The notes beneath the pieces were generated by a model, which saw only the letters and a list, made by a program, of their open reading frames with translations, was not told the origin of the DNA and did no database searches. Position numbers and translations under genes: made by a program. A stretch of DNA of 64,000 bases, from positions 1-64,000 of the forward strand of contig NZ_JAULSA010000017.1 of assembly GCF_030518235.1 (NCBI RefSeq), in the 5' to 3' direction. The stretch is from Saccharibacillus sp. CPCC 101409. GTDB lineage: Bacteria > Bacillota > Bacilli > Paenibacillales > Paenibacillaceae. Position 1 is the first letter of the stretch. Each line of letters begins with the position of its first letter. This document shows positions 1 through 7,401 of the stretch, in pieces.

Positions 1-34
1 GAGCGTAACCTTACCTTCATCTGGGACAAAGTAC
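1..34 (+). repeat. Right end of a MITE-like element (GTACC/TA family), cut by window edge
   Basis: The first bases (GCGTAACCTTACCTT near position 3, ending in GTAC followed by TA at 35-36) match the right terminus of the repeats at 48281-48526 and, inverted, 7257-7401. Only the right end is visible, and the last 15 bases before the terminus have diverged from the other copies. Confidence 0.5.
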
Positions 35-67
35 TAGGTTGACATCCAATCGTTTCTCGACACTCTG

Positions 68-105
68 AAGGGATTTCTCTTAACTGAGAAATCCCTTTCT
101 TTTTT
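68..105 (+). terminator. Intrinsic terminator of an upstream plus-strand gene
   Basis: Perfect 12-bp stem (AAGGGATTTCTC / GAGAAATCCCTT) with a 6-nt loop, followed by a run of T. It would end transcription arriving from a gene left of the window. Confidence 0.85.
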
Positions 106-112
106 ATAAAAT

Positions 113-147
113 CCTGCGGCAATCTTACAACATTAGATTGCCGCAGG
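113..147 (-). terminator. Intrinsic terminator downstream of the helicase gene
   Basis: Perfect 13-bp stem (CCTGCGGCAATCT / AGATTGCCGCAGG) with a 9-nt loop, 22 bp beyond the helicase stop codon. T-rich tracts lie on both sides, so it may work in both directions. Confidence 0.8.
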
Positions 148-168
148 GTTTTTAATTGAAATTTATGC

Positions 169-2562
169 CTACACCGGCACATCCTTGCGGCCCTTTTTCA
201 TCGGCGAGCCGCACAGCGGGCAGGGCTTGTGCGCGGCCTGCATGTCTTTGCTGTGCATGATGCGCGTCCAGGCGACGCAGCCTGGGCTGCCGCACAGCCA
301 CGCGGGCACGCTCTGCGTGCGCTGCGGCTGCGCGGCGCCGCCCGAACCCGCCCCGGCGGCGCCCGCGCCCGAAGCCGCGCCGCCGGAAGAGCCGGTCCGG
401 CCGAAGGTCCGGACCTTGCCGAAGCGGCCCGGATCGGGGCCGCTTCGGCGCGCGCCGTACTCCGCGCGCGAGGCCGCGTCGGACGCGGACGTATCCTGTC
501 CGAACGCGGACAGGAGAAAGCGCGACACCGCTGCCTTCTTGCCGCGCAGCGCGGCGGGCGAACTGATAAACAATTCTTCCTTCGCCCGGGTCACGGCGAC
601 ATAAGCCAGCCGGCGCTCTTCTTCGAGCGCCTCCAGATAGCCGGCTTCGCCTTCCGCGCCGACGCGCGTATCGCGCAGCGAATCGGCGCCGAGCGCGGAG
701 GAATGCGGCAGCGTGCCTTCGGACGCGCCGATCAGGAACACGGCCGGGAATTCCAGGCCCTTGGACTTGTGGATGGTCATCAGGGCGACCCGGCTGCCCT
801 GGGCCTGCGATTTGACGGCGGCGGTCTGCCGGTTCTTCAGCAGCATGTCGTCGACGAAGGCGAGGAACGCGGCGATGGAATCGAAGCGCCCGGCGGACGT
901 TTCGAGTTCGTCGAGCATTTCTTTGAGCATCTCGCGGTGCGAGGTCTGTTCGCTGTGCTCGCCCGCCTGGATATAGGCGTCGTAGAAGCTCTGGCGGATC
1001 TGCGTGACGGCCGCCGCGGGCACGAGGCCTTTGAGCGAGCGGATGACTTCCAGCCGCTGGCGGATCTTATCGAGCTGAAATTCTTTCAGCCCCGGCAGCG
1101 TCAGCAGATGGACGAGCGGCCCTTTCTTGGGCCGGCCCGCGTCCGTTTCGCGGATATGGGTCATGCCTTTGTCGCGGTTGATATACAGCGTCGGCAGCAC
1201 GCTCTGCATCGCGTCGAAATCGCGCCGGTTGATCGACAGGCGCAGATGGTCGAGCACCGGCTTGACCAGCCAGTGCTCGTACAGCAGCCGGCCGTCGCCG
1301 TAGTCGATATGCGGAATATCCCGCATAACGAGCTGCTCCAGCACCGCGCGGTTGCTGCTCGACGAGCGGTACAGCACGGCGAAGTCGCCGTAGCCGCGCC
1401 TTTGCGAAGAGACTTCGCGCTGGATGAAGTCGACGATTTCTTTGGCTTCGTCGTCCGCCGAAGCGGGGCGGAGATACACCGGCTGCGGAGCGCCGCCGCG
1501 CGACGCGCGCAGCGTCTTGGCGCGGCGCTGCTTGTTGTGCCGGATCACTTCGTTGCCCAGGCCGACGATCGCCGGCACGGAGCGGTAGTTGATATCGAGC
1601 GTGACGACGCGCGCCCGCGGATACAGCCGCTCGAATTCGAGGATGAATTCGCTGCGCGCGCCGTTGAACGAATAGATGGTCTGGTCGTCGTCGCCGACCA
1701 CCATCAGGTTGTTTCGCGGCGCGGCGATCATTTTGACGACTTCGTACTGCAGCAGGTTCGTATCCTGGAATTCGTCGACCATCAGATGGGTAAAGCGGCG
1801 GCGCAGCCGCTCCAGCAGTTCGGGCCGCTGCTTGAGCAGCGCGTGCGCGCCGGTCAGCACGTCGTCGAAATCGATGCGGCCGGTTTCTTCTTTCCACGCT
1901 TCGTAGCGCAGCAGAATCCGCTTCATCTGGCGGTCGGCGTCGCTTTTTTCCGGAAGCTGCCGCGCGGTCATCAGGTTGACCTTGTACGAAGAAAGCAGCG
2001 CCAGCAGATTCTCGGGCGGATAAGCGTCCTGCATGCCCAGTTCGCGCATGATCTGCTGAAGCTGGATATGCTGGCGCCGCGTGTCGCCGAAGATTTCTTT
2101 CTGTCCGCCCTGGCTAAACAGCAGCCACAGGCAGAACGAGTGGAACGTGCGCGCCTGGATGCGTCCGGCTTCGTATGGGTCGATGCCCGGCAGCGCCGCG
2201 ATCCGCTCGCGCATCTCCGCCGCCGCTTTGCTGGAGAAGGTGAGCAGCAGGATGCCCGACGGATCGGCGCCGCGCACATTCAGCAGGTAGCCGGTGCGGC
2301 ACACCAGCGTACTCGTTTTGCCCGAGCCGGCTCCGGCAAGCGTGAGCAGCGGGCCTTCCGTGCAGCGCACCGCTTCGGTCTGCGCCGCGTTCAGCGAGAT
2401 GCCGGCCTCGGCGAGCGCGCGAAAATAACCGGTTTCCCGCGCGTCCGCGCTCCGGTTTCCGGCTTCCCGCTTCGCCTGAGCCACTTCCGCTTTCGGCACC
2501 TTTGCCGCGGTGGAAGCCCCGAACGGTTTGTTTTCAAATCTGGATGTCGTCGCCTTGTTCAC
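169..2562 (-). CDS. UvrD/PcrA-like ATP-dependent DNA helicase with C-terminal zinc ribbon
   Basis: Superfamily 1A 3'-5' DNA helicase of 797 aa, expected to unwind DNA in repair or recombination. Visible motifs: Walker A GAGSGKT near residue 80, Walker B VDEFQDTN, motif III GDDDQTIYSFNGA, motif V TIHKSKGLEFP and motif VI AYVAVTRAKEEL. After the helicase core comes a Gly/Ala/Arg-rich linker of about 60 residues, then four cysteines in CGSPGC and CPLCG, which look like a small zinc ribbon. PcrA and UvrD themselves lack this ribbon, so this is a different subfamily. The start is GTG with AGGGG 8-9 nt upstream. It appears monocistronic. The helicase assignment is firm; the specific cellular role is not known. 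Confidence 0.93.
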   Translation of the reverse strand: MNKATTSRFENKPFGASTAAKVPKAEVAQAKREAGNRSADARETGYFRALAEAGISLNAAQTEAVRCTEGPLLTLAGAGSGKTSTLVCRTGYLLNVRGADPSGILLLTFSSKAAAEMRERIAALPGIDPYEAGRIQARTFHSFCLWLLFSQGGQKEIFGDTRRQHIQLQQIMRELGMQDAYPPENLLALLSSYKVNLMTARQLPEKSDADRQMKRILLRYEAWKEETGRIDFDDVLTGAHALLKQRPELLERLRRRFTHLMVDEFQDTNLLQYEVVKMIAAPRNNLMVVGDDDQTIYSFNGARSEFILEFERLYPRARVVTLDINYRSVPAIVGLGNEVIRHNKQRRAKTLRASRGGAPQPVYLRPASADDEAKEIVDFIQREVSSQRRGYGDFAVLYRSSSSNRAVLEQLVMRDIPHIDYGDGRLLYEHWLVKPVLDHLRLSINRRDFDAMQSVLPTLYINRDKGMTHIRETDAGRPKKGPLVHLLTLPGLKEFQLDKIRQRLEVIRSLKGLVPAAAVTQIRQSFYDAYIQAGEHSEQTSHREMLKEMLDELETSAGRFDSIAAFLAFVDDMLLKNRQTAAVKSQAQGSRVALMTIHKSKGLEFPAVFLIGASEGTLPHSSALGADSLRDTRVGAEGEAGYLEALEEERRLAYVAVTRAKEELFISSPAALRGKKAAVSRFLLSAFGQDTSASDAASRAEYGARRSGPDPGRFGKVRTFGRTGSSGGAASGAGAAGAGSGGAAQPQRTQSVPAWLCGSPGCVAWTRIMHSKDMQAAHKPCPLCGSPMKKGRKDVPV

Positions 2563-2760
2563 TGCTCGTTCCCCTCATTCCCGTTCTCGCCCGCAGCCGA
2601 TGCTCCTTAAGCCCGCCCGGCGGCTTATTCCGTTTGCTTCCATCCGTTTCGTCCGAATTCCGATTCTATAAATGTAGCACGAGCCCTTTGCGAGCGTCAA
2701 AGGAATCGGCTGGTTTCGCGCGTTTTTTTCCGGGATTGCGAAGCTGCGCCTTACAGAAAA

Positions 2761-2799
2761 AAAGCCGCTCTTCGCTCCCGGAGGAGGAAAAGCGGCTTT
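2761..2799 (-). terminator. Terminator downstream of the HmoB-like gene
   Basis: Stem AAAGCCGCT / AGCGGCTTT. Read on the minus strand it ends in a seven-base T run, as expected for the gene ending at 2914. I see nothing else identifiable in the 351-bp gap 2563-2913. Confidence 0.75.
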
Positions 2800-2913
2800 C
2801 GGCCGTATGAAGCTGTGCTTGCGCGCGGTCCTGCCTTTCTGTCTACCGCGTTCACGCTTGCCGTCCGGCTCAAGCTTCCCGCAGTCCGTCCTTTTTGCGC
2901 AGCGGATAACGGC

Positions 2914-3432
2914 TCAGCACTTGCCCGCCTGGCCCGGATCCGGCGGCGTCACGCGGTAGACGGTTACGAAGGAAGGACGGGTGAAGATTTCCGGACGCTG
3001 CTGCGTCAGCCCTTCCGACGACTCGCGTTTCTTGTGGGCGTGGTTGTAAGCTTCGGAGCTCTGCCAGCTCTTGAAGCTGTCTTCGTCTTTCCAGACGGTC
3101 AGGATGACATACGTGTCGCCCTGCAGCGGACGCAGCACACGGATTCCGGCAAAGCCCGGCATCTCCTCCACCCGGCGCGCGCGGCCCAGGAAGCGCTCTT
3201 CAAAAGCTTCCCGGCCCCCTTCGCCGACAGGAATATTGTTCATCACCGCGCAGCCTCCGGCCAGCGATCCCGAACTGTCGATCACCTGGTAAGCGGAGCG
3301 CGAGTCGATCGAAGTATCGGGCGGCGACACCGCTTCGAACAGATACAGCGTTTCGTCCTCGCCGCTCAGCGTATGGATGTTATCGAGCTGCGGGTCTTCC
3401 GGCAGCGTTCCGTGAAAAAGATACACAAACAT
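2914..3432 (-). CDS. hmoB: Heme-degrading monooxygenase, HmoB/IsdG-like
   Basis: A 172-aa protein with a C-terminal antibiotic-biosynthesis-monooxygenase (ABM) ferredoxin-like fold. Visible signatures are the NNIPVGEGGREAFEERF stretch, the MPGF turn, and VILTVWKDEDSFKSWQSSEAY followed by HAHKKR. Length and layout (an N-terminal extension of about 65 residues before a single ABM domain) match Bacillus subtilis HmoB (166 aa), which opens heme with O2 and a reductant to release iron. No signal peptide is seen, so it should be cytoplasmic. It starts with ATG and stands alone. I see no Fur box upstream. The family is firm; the physiological role is inferred from homology. Confidence 0.8.
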   Translation of the reverse strand: MFVYLFHGTLPEDPQLDNIHTLSGEDETLYLFEAVSPPDTSIDSRSAYQVIDSSGSLAGGCAVMNNIPVGEGGREAFEERFLGRARRVEEMPGFAGIRVLRPLQGDTYVILTVWKDEDSFKSWQSSEAYNHAHKKRESSEGLTQQRPEIFTRPSFVTVYRVTPPDPGQAGKC

Positions 3433-3776
3433 GAAAATCGACCTGCCTTTTCGTCAAATTTCCCCTCTCTACCTTATACCCGCCGGCACGGAAGCGGACG
3501 CGCAGGGAAGGCGGGTTTGCGCAGAATGGAGCATGGAACGGCTTTTTTCGAAAAGGGTTTTGGAAAAAGAAAGGAGTTTGTTTCAAATTTTAAATATGAG
3601 TCCAAATAACTATGTGCCACAAGCCGGACAGTCACCTAAAGAACCGATGCGAAGGCGGAATAAAGACCTATCTTTTCGAAAGGAAGGGTCGGGCGATAAC
3701 CGCACCTGCAGTCGGGTCCGGCGCATCGCCGCTATACCGGGAGAACAAATACATATGAGCGGGAGCTAACCAACGG
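3433..3776 (+). other. Gene-free 344-bp leader region of the chemotaxis receptor gene
   Basis: No coding potential seen. The part near 3630-3760 looks capable of folding: GATGCG near 3644 can pair with CGCATC near 3722, and an inner hairpin (GACC near 3667 with GGGTC near 3687) encloses a TTTTCGAAAGG turn. The layout recalls c-di-GMP riboswitches that often precede chemoreceptor genes, but the conserved bases of the known classes are not recognisable. It could be an ordinary promoter/leader. Confidence 0.3.
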
Positions 3777-5468
3777 ATGAAGATGAATATCGGCAAAAAA
3801 TTGTACACGGGTTTCGCGGGAGTACTGCTGATTACGCTGTTTCTGGCTTCGTTCAGCTTCTACGAGGTCGAGCGGGTGCACCGGAATTACGCGGGACTGA
3901 TCGATAACGGAGTCGAAGAAATCCAGGCGATCGCGCAGATGAAATACGAAGCGACGGCCCAGGCCAAAAACCTGCGCGGCTACCTGATTACGGGAAACGA
4001 AGAGCATGTCCGGTCGTTCGAGCGCAATACGGAAGACCTGTTCGTACAGATGGACAAGCTCGAAGTCATGCTCGCAGATGCGCAGTCGCAGGCGCTGCTG
4101 GCCGAGATCGCGACGCTTGAAGACCGGTACGGTCAAGTGGGCGCGCGTCTGATCGAAATGAAGCAGGCGGGAGACCTGGCCGGTTATACGCGCGTGGTCG
4201 AAGAAGAATGCGTGCCGCTGGCCGACGCGCTGGCCGAACGCTCGCAGCAGCTTGAGAATGCGCAGCGCACGCAGCTCGACGCTTCGGTGGCGACGACCGC
4301 GGCCGACGTCCGGCATATCGAAACGGTGATCGTCGCGCTGGTGGCGGCCGGATTGGTGCTCGGCGCGGCGATCGCGTACCTGATCGGCCGTCAGATCGCG
4401 CGTCCGGTCTCGCTGATCTCCGCCGAGGCCCAGCGGATCGCTTCCGGCGACCTGACGGGAGCCGATCTTTCGGTGGACAACCGCGACGAGATCGGGGAGA
4501 TGGCGGCGGCGTTCAATACGATGAAAAACAATCTGCGCGGCCTGATCGTCAAGATCGGCGGCAGTTCGCAGCAGGTCGCCGGCGCTTCGGGTTCGCTGCT
4601 CAAGCATTCGGAGCAGGCGGCGGAAGCGGCGGATCATGTGACGGCGGCAATCGCCAGCGTGGCGCAGGGCGCGGAACGCCAGATGGCCGGCATGGACGAG
4701 AACAAGCTGGCGCTCGAAGACGGAGGCGATCATCTGCGCCGCGTGGCCGATACGACGCAGGAGATGTCGCAGGCGTCGCGGACGGCGCTCGCAGGCGCGC
4801 GGGAAGGCTCGAAGCTGATCGACGAAGCGATGCGCCGGATGCGCCAGGCCCGGGAAACGGTCGGCCTGTCGGCCTCGGCGATCCGCGAACTGGAGCAGGA
4901 ATCGCGGCAGATCGCCCAGATCGTGCAGCTGATCGGCGGCATCGCCGGACAGACCAATCTGCTGGCGCTAAACGCTTCGATCGAAGCGGCGAGAGCGGGC
5001 GAGCACGGCCGCGGCTTCGGCGTCGTCGCCGAAGAAGTCAAGAAACTGGCGGACCAGTCGGCTTCCGCTACGGCCGAGGTCGAGGCGCTGATCGGCGGCA
5101 TTCTCGACAGAATGCGCGGCGCGGTATCCGCGATGGAAGCCGGGTCGCTTGAGGTCGACGCCGGGGAGCAGACGGCGACGCTGGCCGGCGAGTCGTTCTA
5201 CCGCATCTACGATTCGCTGGAGCGGATCAACGGCGGCATGCAGGACGCGGCTTCGTCCGTCGAGCAGGTCTCGGCGGGCATGCAACAGACGCTCAGCTCG
5301 GAGCGCGATATGAACGAACTGTCGCGCGATATCTCGTCGCGCTCGCAGAGCGTCGCCGCCGCTTCGCAGCAGCAGCTCGCTTCCATGCAGGAAGTATCGG
5401 CGTCCGCCGAAGTGCTGAGCCGGCTGTCGCAGGAACTGCGCGGCGAGATCGGGCAGTTCCGGGTGTGA
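3777..5468 (+). CDS. Methyl-accepting chemotaxis protein
   Basis: Membrane chemoreceptor of 563 aa that would signal to CheA/CheW. Layout: TM1 at about residues 8-28, an extracytoplasmic helical bundle of the 4HB/CHASE3 type at about 30-180, TM2 at about 182-206, a HAMP domain ([18 protein letters not shown] onward) to about 258, then the long coiled-coil signalling domain. The hairpin tip is highly conserved ([35 protein letters not shown]). The start could be the ATG at 3777 or the one at 3783; GGGAG lies about 11-18 nt upstream. The ligand cannot be told. No other chemotaxis gene is nearby. Confidence 0.93.
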   Translation: MKMNIGKKLYTGFAGVLLITLFLASFSFYEVERVHRNYAGLIDNGVEEIQAIAQMKYEATAQAKNLRGYLITGNEEHVRSFERNTEDLFVQMDKLEVMLADAQSQALLAEIATLEDRYGQVGARLIEMKQAGDLAGYTRVVEEECVPLADALAERSQQLENAQRTQLDASVATTAADVRHIETVIVALVAAGLVLGAAIAYLIGRQIARPVSLISAEAQRIASGDLTGADLSVDNRDEIGEMAAAFNTMKNNLRGLIVKIGGSSQQVAGASGSLLKHSEQAAEAADHVTAAIASVAQGAERQMAGMDENKLALEDGGDHLRRVADTTQEMSQASRTALAGAREGSKLIDEAMRRMRQARETVGLSASAIRELEQESRQIAQIVQLIGGIAGQTNLLALNASIEAARAGEHGRGFGVVAEEVKKLADQSASATAEVEALIGGILDRMRGAVSAMEAGSLEVDAGEQTATLAGESFYRIYDSLERINGGMQDAASSVEQVSAGMQQTLSSERDMNELSRDISSRSQSVAAASQQQLASMQEVSASAEVLSRLSQELRGEIGQFRV

Positions 5469-5517
5469 GGCGAAAAGGAACTTGGCTTCACGCCCGAGTT
5501 TTGTCGGGCAGTGCTGA

Positions 5518-5706
5518 AAATATGTGCATTTAGGCAGCATTTTCAGCGAAAAAAGAAGGCTCGCGGCGAAATGTTGACTTTTTGATCGTATTTCGCAGGA
5601 AAATCGGCTTTTTTGGCGATTTTCTTGTAAAAATGTGTGCATTTAGTCAGCATTTTAGCTCATTCTCCGGATTTCTTCGCTAAATGATGCCCTAATATCA
5701 ACATTT
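5518..5706. repeat. Four-unit palindrome array A1 (AAATG arms)
   Basis: Four 25-bp interrupted palindromes at 5518-5542, 5569-5593, 5631-5655 and 5682-5706. Consensus arms are AAATGYTGAC, 5 bp, GTCARCATTT. Centres are 51, 62 and 51 bp apart. The middle spacer itself contains GAAAATCG / CGATTTTC. The array lies between the convergent chemoreceptor and response-regulator genes. The same geometry recurs at 15084, 43815, 52121, 53391 and 59636. Confidence 0.85.
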
Positions 5707-5721
5707 CCTTTTTTATCGTAC

Positions 5722-5769
5722 AGGGCGTTTCTTCAAATTTCGAAGAGCGCAGACTTGAAGACATGCCCT
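5722..5769. repeat. Short inverted-repeat element, AGGGCG-ended
   Basis: 48 bp bounded by AGGGCGTTTCTTCAA and TTGAAGACATGCCCT, which are imperfect inverted repeats. It shares TTCGAAG..GCAGA.TTGA with the left part of the element at 24531-24732, so it is probably an internally deleted copy of that family. Confidence 0.55.
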
Positions 5770-5856
5770 AACGGTCCTCGCCGGTTTGAACGGCAGGATC
5801 GCTTTCAAGCGAGGCCGGCCGGAATCGGACTTATCCGCTTTCCCGCTTTCCCGTCT

Positions 5857-5885
5857 GCCCGCCCGTCGATCTGGGCGGGCTTTTT
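5857..5885 (+). terminator. Intrinsic terminator between convergent genes
   Basis: GCCCGCCC / GGGCGGGC stem with an 8-nt loop and five T on the plus strand. It ends transcription from the chemoreceptor side and touches the stop codon of the response-regulator gene. Confidence 0.8.
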
Positions 5886-7171
5886 CACGTGCCGATCGCT
5901 TTGTCCGCCCGGCGGAATTCGTTCGGGGTTTGCCCGGTCGCTTTCTTGAAGACGCGGCTGAAATATTTCTCGTCCTGGTAGCCGACCAGTTCGGCGATGC
6001 GGACGACGCGCAGCTCGGAGTCGAGCAGAAGGCGCTTGGCGCGGTCCAGGCGCACGTCGGCCAGATAGTCGAATACGTTCAGGCCGAATTCGCGCTTGAA
6101 GCGGCGCGAGATATACTCGCGGCTCAGGAAGAAGCGCTCCGCAAGCCCTTGGAGCGTGACTTCCTCCCGGTAATGATCGCGCACATAGGCCGCGATCTGT
6201 TCCATCGGCCCCGGCCCGCCGCCGTCGACCCGGGAATTCTCTTCGAACCGGTGCACGAACCGGTCCGCGGCGGGCGGGTCCGGGCGGCGCAGCGCTTCCT
6301 CCGCCTGCAAATAGGAAGCGCGCAGCCCTTCGGCCAGCCCGTCCGCGCAGCCGCCCAGCCCGATATGCAGCGGCTCGCCGAGCACGCCTTCGAAACCGTC
6401 GTTCATGCGCTCCAGCTTCTCCGCGGCGTGCGCGGCGCCGCTCCAGAAGAAGATCGCCACCTCGCGTTCGCGGCCCGAGCTGCGGAAAGCGTAGCCTTCG
6501 CGGCCGCGGCCCAGCACTTCGTTGGCGACATTCGCCAGCGTGAAGAACAGCAGCTCGGGCCGGCTGCCGTATTTGCGCCACAGCGGCGAGTCTTCGCCGC
6601 CTATGCCCAGTACGGCGCTGCGGACGACCGTCGTCTCCGCCGGCGTCCCGAGACCGAATTCGCCGGCCAGCTCGCGGGCCGCCGTTTCCCTCGCCGCCGG
6701 ACCGCCGAGCAGATCGGAGCAAAGCTTGTCCCGGTACACCGGCTTGAACCGGTTGACTTCCATCGCCTGGGCCAGCAGCTTGCGCCGGTTTTCTTCGCCG
6801 ACGCGCCAGCTTTCGACCGCCCGGGCGAACGATTCGTTGAGCTGATCGGGATCGATCGGCTTGAGCAGGTAATCCATGCCGCCGTAGCGCAGCGTCTGCC
6901 GGGCAAAGGAGAAGTCGCCGTGTCCGCTGATGACCAGCGTTTTGGTATCGGGCGCGCTGCGGCTGATCCACTCCAGCAGATCGAGCCCGCCCCCGGCCGG
7001 CATAATCATATCGGTCAAGACGATCTGCGGCGCATGGCGCTCGATCAGGGCGATCGCTTCGCTTCCGTTCGCCGCTTCGAGCACCTCCGCCGGCTCGTAG
7101 CGATCCCAGTCGATCAGCAGGCGGATCGCTTCGCGTACATGCGTTTCGTCGTCCACGATCAGCACTTTCAT
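5885..7171 (-). CDS. YesN-type response regulator (REC + AraC HTH)
   Basis: A 428-aa two-component response regulator. The receiver domain is at residues 1-120, with acidic residues in VDDE and the phosphoacceptor aspartate in LTDMIMP. A middle region of about 200 residues follows, then a C-terminal AraC-type DNA-binding domain (about 325-425) with two helix-turn-helices (LQGLAERFFLSREYISRRFK and RIAELVGYQDEKYFSRVFKK). The start ATG at 7171 has an AAGGAGG site. It follows the histidine kinase gene on the same strand, separated by a MITE-like repeat. It most likely activates the divergent sugar ABC importer genes at 9480-12739, as YesN-type regulators commonly control adjacent carbohydrate transporters. 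Confidence 0.92.
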   Translation of the reverse strand: MKVLIVDDETHVREAIRLLIDWDRYEPAEVLEAANGSEAIALIERHAPQIVLTDMIMPAGGGLDLLEWISRSAPDTKTLVISGHGDFSFARQTLRYGGMDYLLKPIDPDQLNESFARAVESWRVGEENRRKLLAQAMEVNRFKPVYRDKLCSDLLGGPAARETAARELAGEFGLGTPAETTVVRSAVLGIGGEDSPLWRKYGSRPELLFFTLANVANEVLGRGREGYAFRSSGREREVAIFFWSGAAHAAEKLERMNDGFEGVLGEPLHIGLGGCADGLAEGLRASYLQAEEALRRPDPPAADRFVHRFEENSRVDGGGPGPMEQIAAYVRDHYREEVTLQGLAERFFLSREYISRRFKREFGLNVFDYLADVRLDRAKRLLLDSELRVVRIAELVGYQDEKYFSRVFKKATGQTPNEFRRADKAIGT

Positions 7172-7256
7172 ACATATATCCTCCTTGAGCCGGCTTCCGC
7201 CGGCTTGTTTGATGCGGGGCTCTATTGACTTGTCTCAATCTAAGCGAGACAAGCTC

Positions 7257-7401
7257 TAGTACCTTGTCAACACTAAAGGTAGGAATACGCTCCCCTGAGA
7301 TTCGTACCTGAAGCGTGTACGAAGTCTCCGACGGAATCGCACCTAAAGCGTGTGCGTTTCAGGAAAACGTAAACCTGTGATTAAGAGTTGAAAGGGTACT
7401 A
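7257..7401 (-). repeat. MITE-like element D1 (GTACC termini, TA flanked)
   Basis: About 145 bp with imperfect terminal inverted repeats of about 27 bp (TAGTACCTTGTCAAC at the left, GTTGAAAGGGTACTA at the right) and two internal hairpins built from TTCGTACCTGAAGCG and GCACCTAAAGCGTGTGC. It is a reversed copy of the repeat at 48387-48526. TA dinucleotides abut both ends. Its terminal TAG supplies the stop codon of the kinase gene, and the element sits inside the kinase-regulator operon. Confidence 0.75.

Noticed and set aside
229-2610. Long plus-strand open frame opposite the helicase, and similar long antisense frames at 28412-31432, 31924-35241, 49016-51787 and 61400-63301
   Set aside because: Compositions rich in Arg, Ala, His and Gln with no motif, opposite well-supported genes; typical antisense shadows in high-GC DNA.
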